Part shown: positions 62,481 to 64,000 of the stretch, piece by piece
Layout of the letters: each line of letters starts with the position of its first letter
How positions within the stretch are numbered: the first letter of the stretch is position 1
Assembly: GCA_037975125.1 (NCBI GenBank)
Contig: CM075862.1
Span: forward strand, 62,596,779 to 62,660,778
Length of the DNA stretch: 64,000 nucleotides
Reading direction: 5' to 3'
DNA from: Latrodectus hesperus
Taxonomy: Eukaryota; Arthropoda; Arachnida; Araneae; Theridiidae
Position numbers and translations under genes: made by a program
Notes under the pieces: model-generated
What the model was told of the DNA's origin: nothing
What the model saw: only the letters and a program-made list of their open reading frames with translations
The model's database searches: none

Positions 62481-64000
62481 TTTTTCCGGAAGCTTTTAAT
62501 TATTTTTCATCTTCTTATTATTTTTACAAAGATTAATGAAAATAGTGTTCCGTGGAAATATGCATTATATATTTTGTATTATATATATGGTAAATTTAAT
62601 TATATTTGTTATTTGATGTAAATATGCCTGTATATATTATAGTCTAGAGTTTTAAAATTATATATATTAAGAAATTAAAATGGCTCTTGTTATTTTATGA
62701 AAATTTGATAAATTTAGTAGCTAATTTTTTAATTACTTTAAAATAATTTTAATGAAATAAATAGCTAAATATTTGGAAAATGTATAACAATTTGTTTTTT
62801 AAAAATCAAATAAACTTGTATGTTAGACAAATTACAATATTTGAAGTTTTTTGTAGTAAATGCTGTTTTTCTCGGAATTGGTAATTTTATCGATTTCAAA
62901 ACTTTGAAATGCCTTACGCGCAACAATTTCTTCCTATTTTCTGAATATTTTCCATATTTTTTGTTTACGTTAATATTAATAAATGTTGCGATGAATTGTG
63001 TAAAATAAAATGTGCTTAATATCATTTTTTGTAACATATAATTTTTTAAAGAAAATTGCATGTATCTATTTAAATTTGATTTTTTTACTATTATTAAATA
63101 ATAGGGAAAAATATCGTAATATTTGTTTAAAATGATAAAATGAATTCTGTTTAAGAAAATGGTAAAATTAATTAGTTTTTGTTGCGGAAAGTAATTTCAA
63201 TTTTTTAATTTAACGGTATTTTAAAATGTTTGTATATTATTGTATTTTAAAAACTATTCAAAGTAGAGACACAAATATTTTTATTTATGTTTGTATTTGT
63301 ATTACATATTATATATTGTTAGTGTTTATGAATATTTTAACAAAACTTGTGATTATTTTACTACTAAATATACTGTGATATCAATGTTTAAAATTTCCCT
63401 GTTATAAAATTTCATAATGAAAGACATTTTCAGAAATAAAATTAAATCTCACCTCCATCTAAATCTTGACTCACCCTTGTGAATTTAAAGTCTGACATTC
63501 AACTGGAATGCATGATTAGCATTTGAATGCTTTCATGGTAATATTCCCCTACTTTCTTTTTATGCCTGTAGTATTACGTATGATTTATTTCGTTACAAAT
63601 CATACAATGGATCAATACTGAACCTACAAGGTGCCCAAAAATCTATTTTTTGTACTTTTCATGTATTATTTTGCCAATAATTGAAATACGTACTTACAGT
63701 AAGAATTAAATAACTTAAATGAGTAAGCAATACTTAGATAAAGTATCTCATATATATATTACTGTTAATTTTTTTCTGAAATTAATTACTTTCCAAATAA
63801 TTAAAATGATGTTTTCTCAAGATTATATTAATCAAATTATTTGTCGTAAACTACTTTAAAAAGTCATTTTCCTTTGTAAATCATCTAAAATACATTAATA
63901 ATGTCAAAAAATGTTATCTCATTATTTATTAGGTGTTTTATTAATCTTTGAAAATGTTCTAAAATTAAGTTAAATATGTGGTTCAACAAATCTTCCGAAT
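62481..64000. other. AT-rich stretch, no gene seen
   Basis: May hold the 3' flank of the Mutator-like element. 63450-63660 is slightly less AT-rich with no motif; opposite-strand frames at 62765-63061 and 62820-63008 are overlapping chance frames. Confidence 0.5.

Overview
The window is extremely AT-rich, non-coding-looking animal DNA. Nothing in it reads as an intact host gene, rRNA or functional tRNA. Every stretch I can name is a transposon relic, a tRNA-derived SINE, a microsatellite or a fold-back. The mix (Tc1-like, mariner, Tigger/pogo, ZBED5-type hAT, Helitron and Mutator-like pseudogenes, short introns with GT..AG ends, long pure (TA)n) points to an arthropod. The Tc1 and Mutator-like residue patterns look most like those I know from orb-weaving spiders; that species-level reading is an inference from memory, not a search result. 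The window most likely lies in an intergenic region or a large intron.

Left part (1-13.9 kb): a 245-bp fold-back with 38-bp arms, then a reverse-strand SINE, then a Tc1-like element (3063-6146) with recognisable terminal repeats. A hAT element (3736-5524) sits inside that Tc1, with the expected 8-bp target at its left edge. One later deletion appears to have removed the hAT right end together with the middle of the Tc1 transposase. After about 5 kb of featureless AT-rich DNA come a pure (TA)101 array, a pair of AGATGGC boxes and a 22-bp-arm hairpin.

Middle part (13.9-33.3 kb): a short Helitron lying between two (TA)n blocks, the 3' end of a second hAT of the same family, a 150-bp direct repeat pair flanking a possible 112-bp exon, a textbook non-autonomous hAT (21098-22006, perfect 8-bp duplication GTCTAAGA), a 190-bp tandem duplication, a worn SINE, a second Tc1 family and a Tigger relic with both ends.

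Right part (33.3-64 kb): SINEs at 37.2, 43.3 and 45.3 kb (one with a perfect 12-bp target duplication), a compound (CA)n(TA)n, an inverted-repeat element at 41.7 kb, an internally deleted mariner, two Helitrons head to tail (47210-49818), one of which keeps the C-terminal part of the Pif1-like helicase, a mariner tail, a 205-bp mariner-type MITE, a strong hairpin at 54.1 kb and a broken Mutator-like transposase gene at 60.8-62.5 kb.

The genes do not work together as a pathway. They are independent generations of mobile DNA, nearly all dead. The most informative signals are insertion order (hAT in Tc1, Helitrons beside or within (TA)n), internal-deletion derivatives (Helitron, mariner, Tigger) and several hairpins or repeat pairs that I cannot assign to a known family. 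I found no convincing new biological system.
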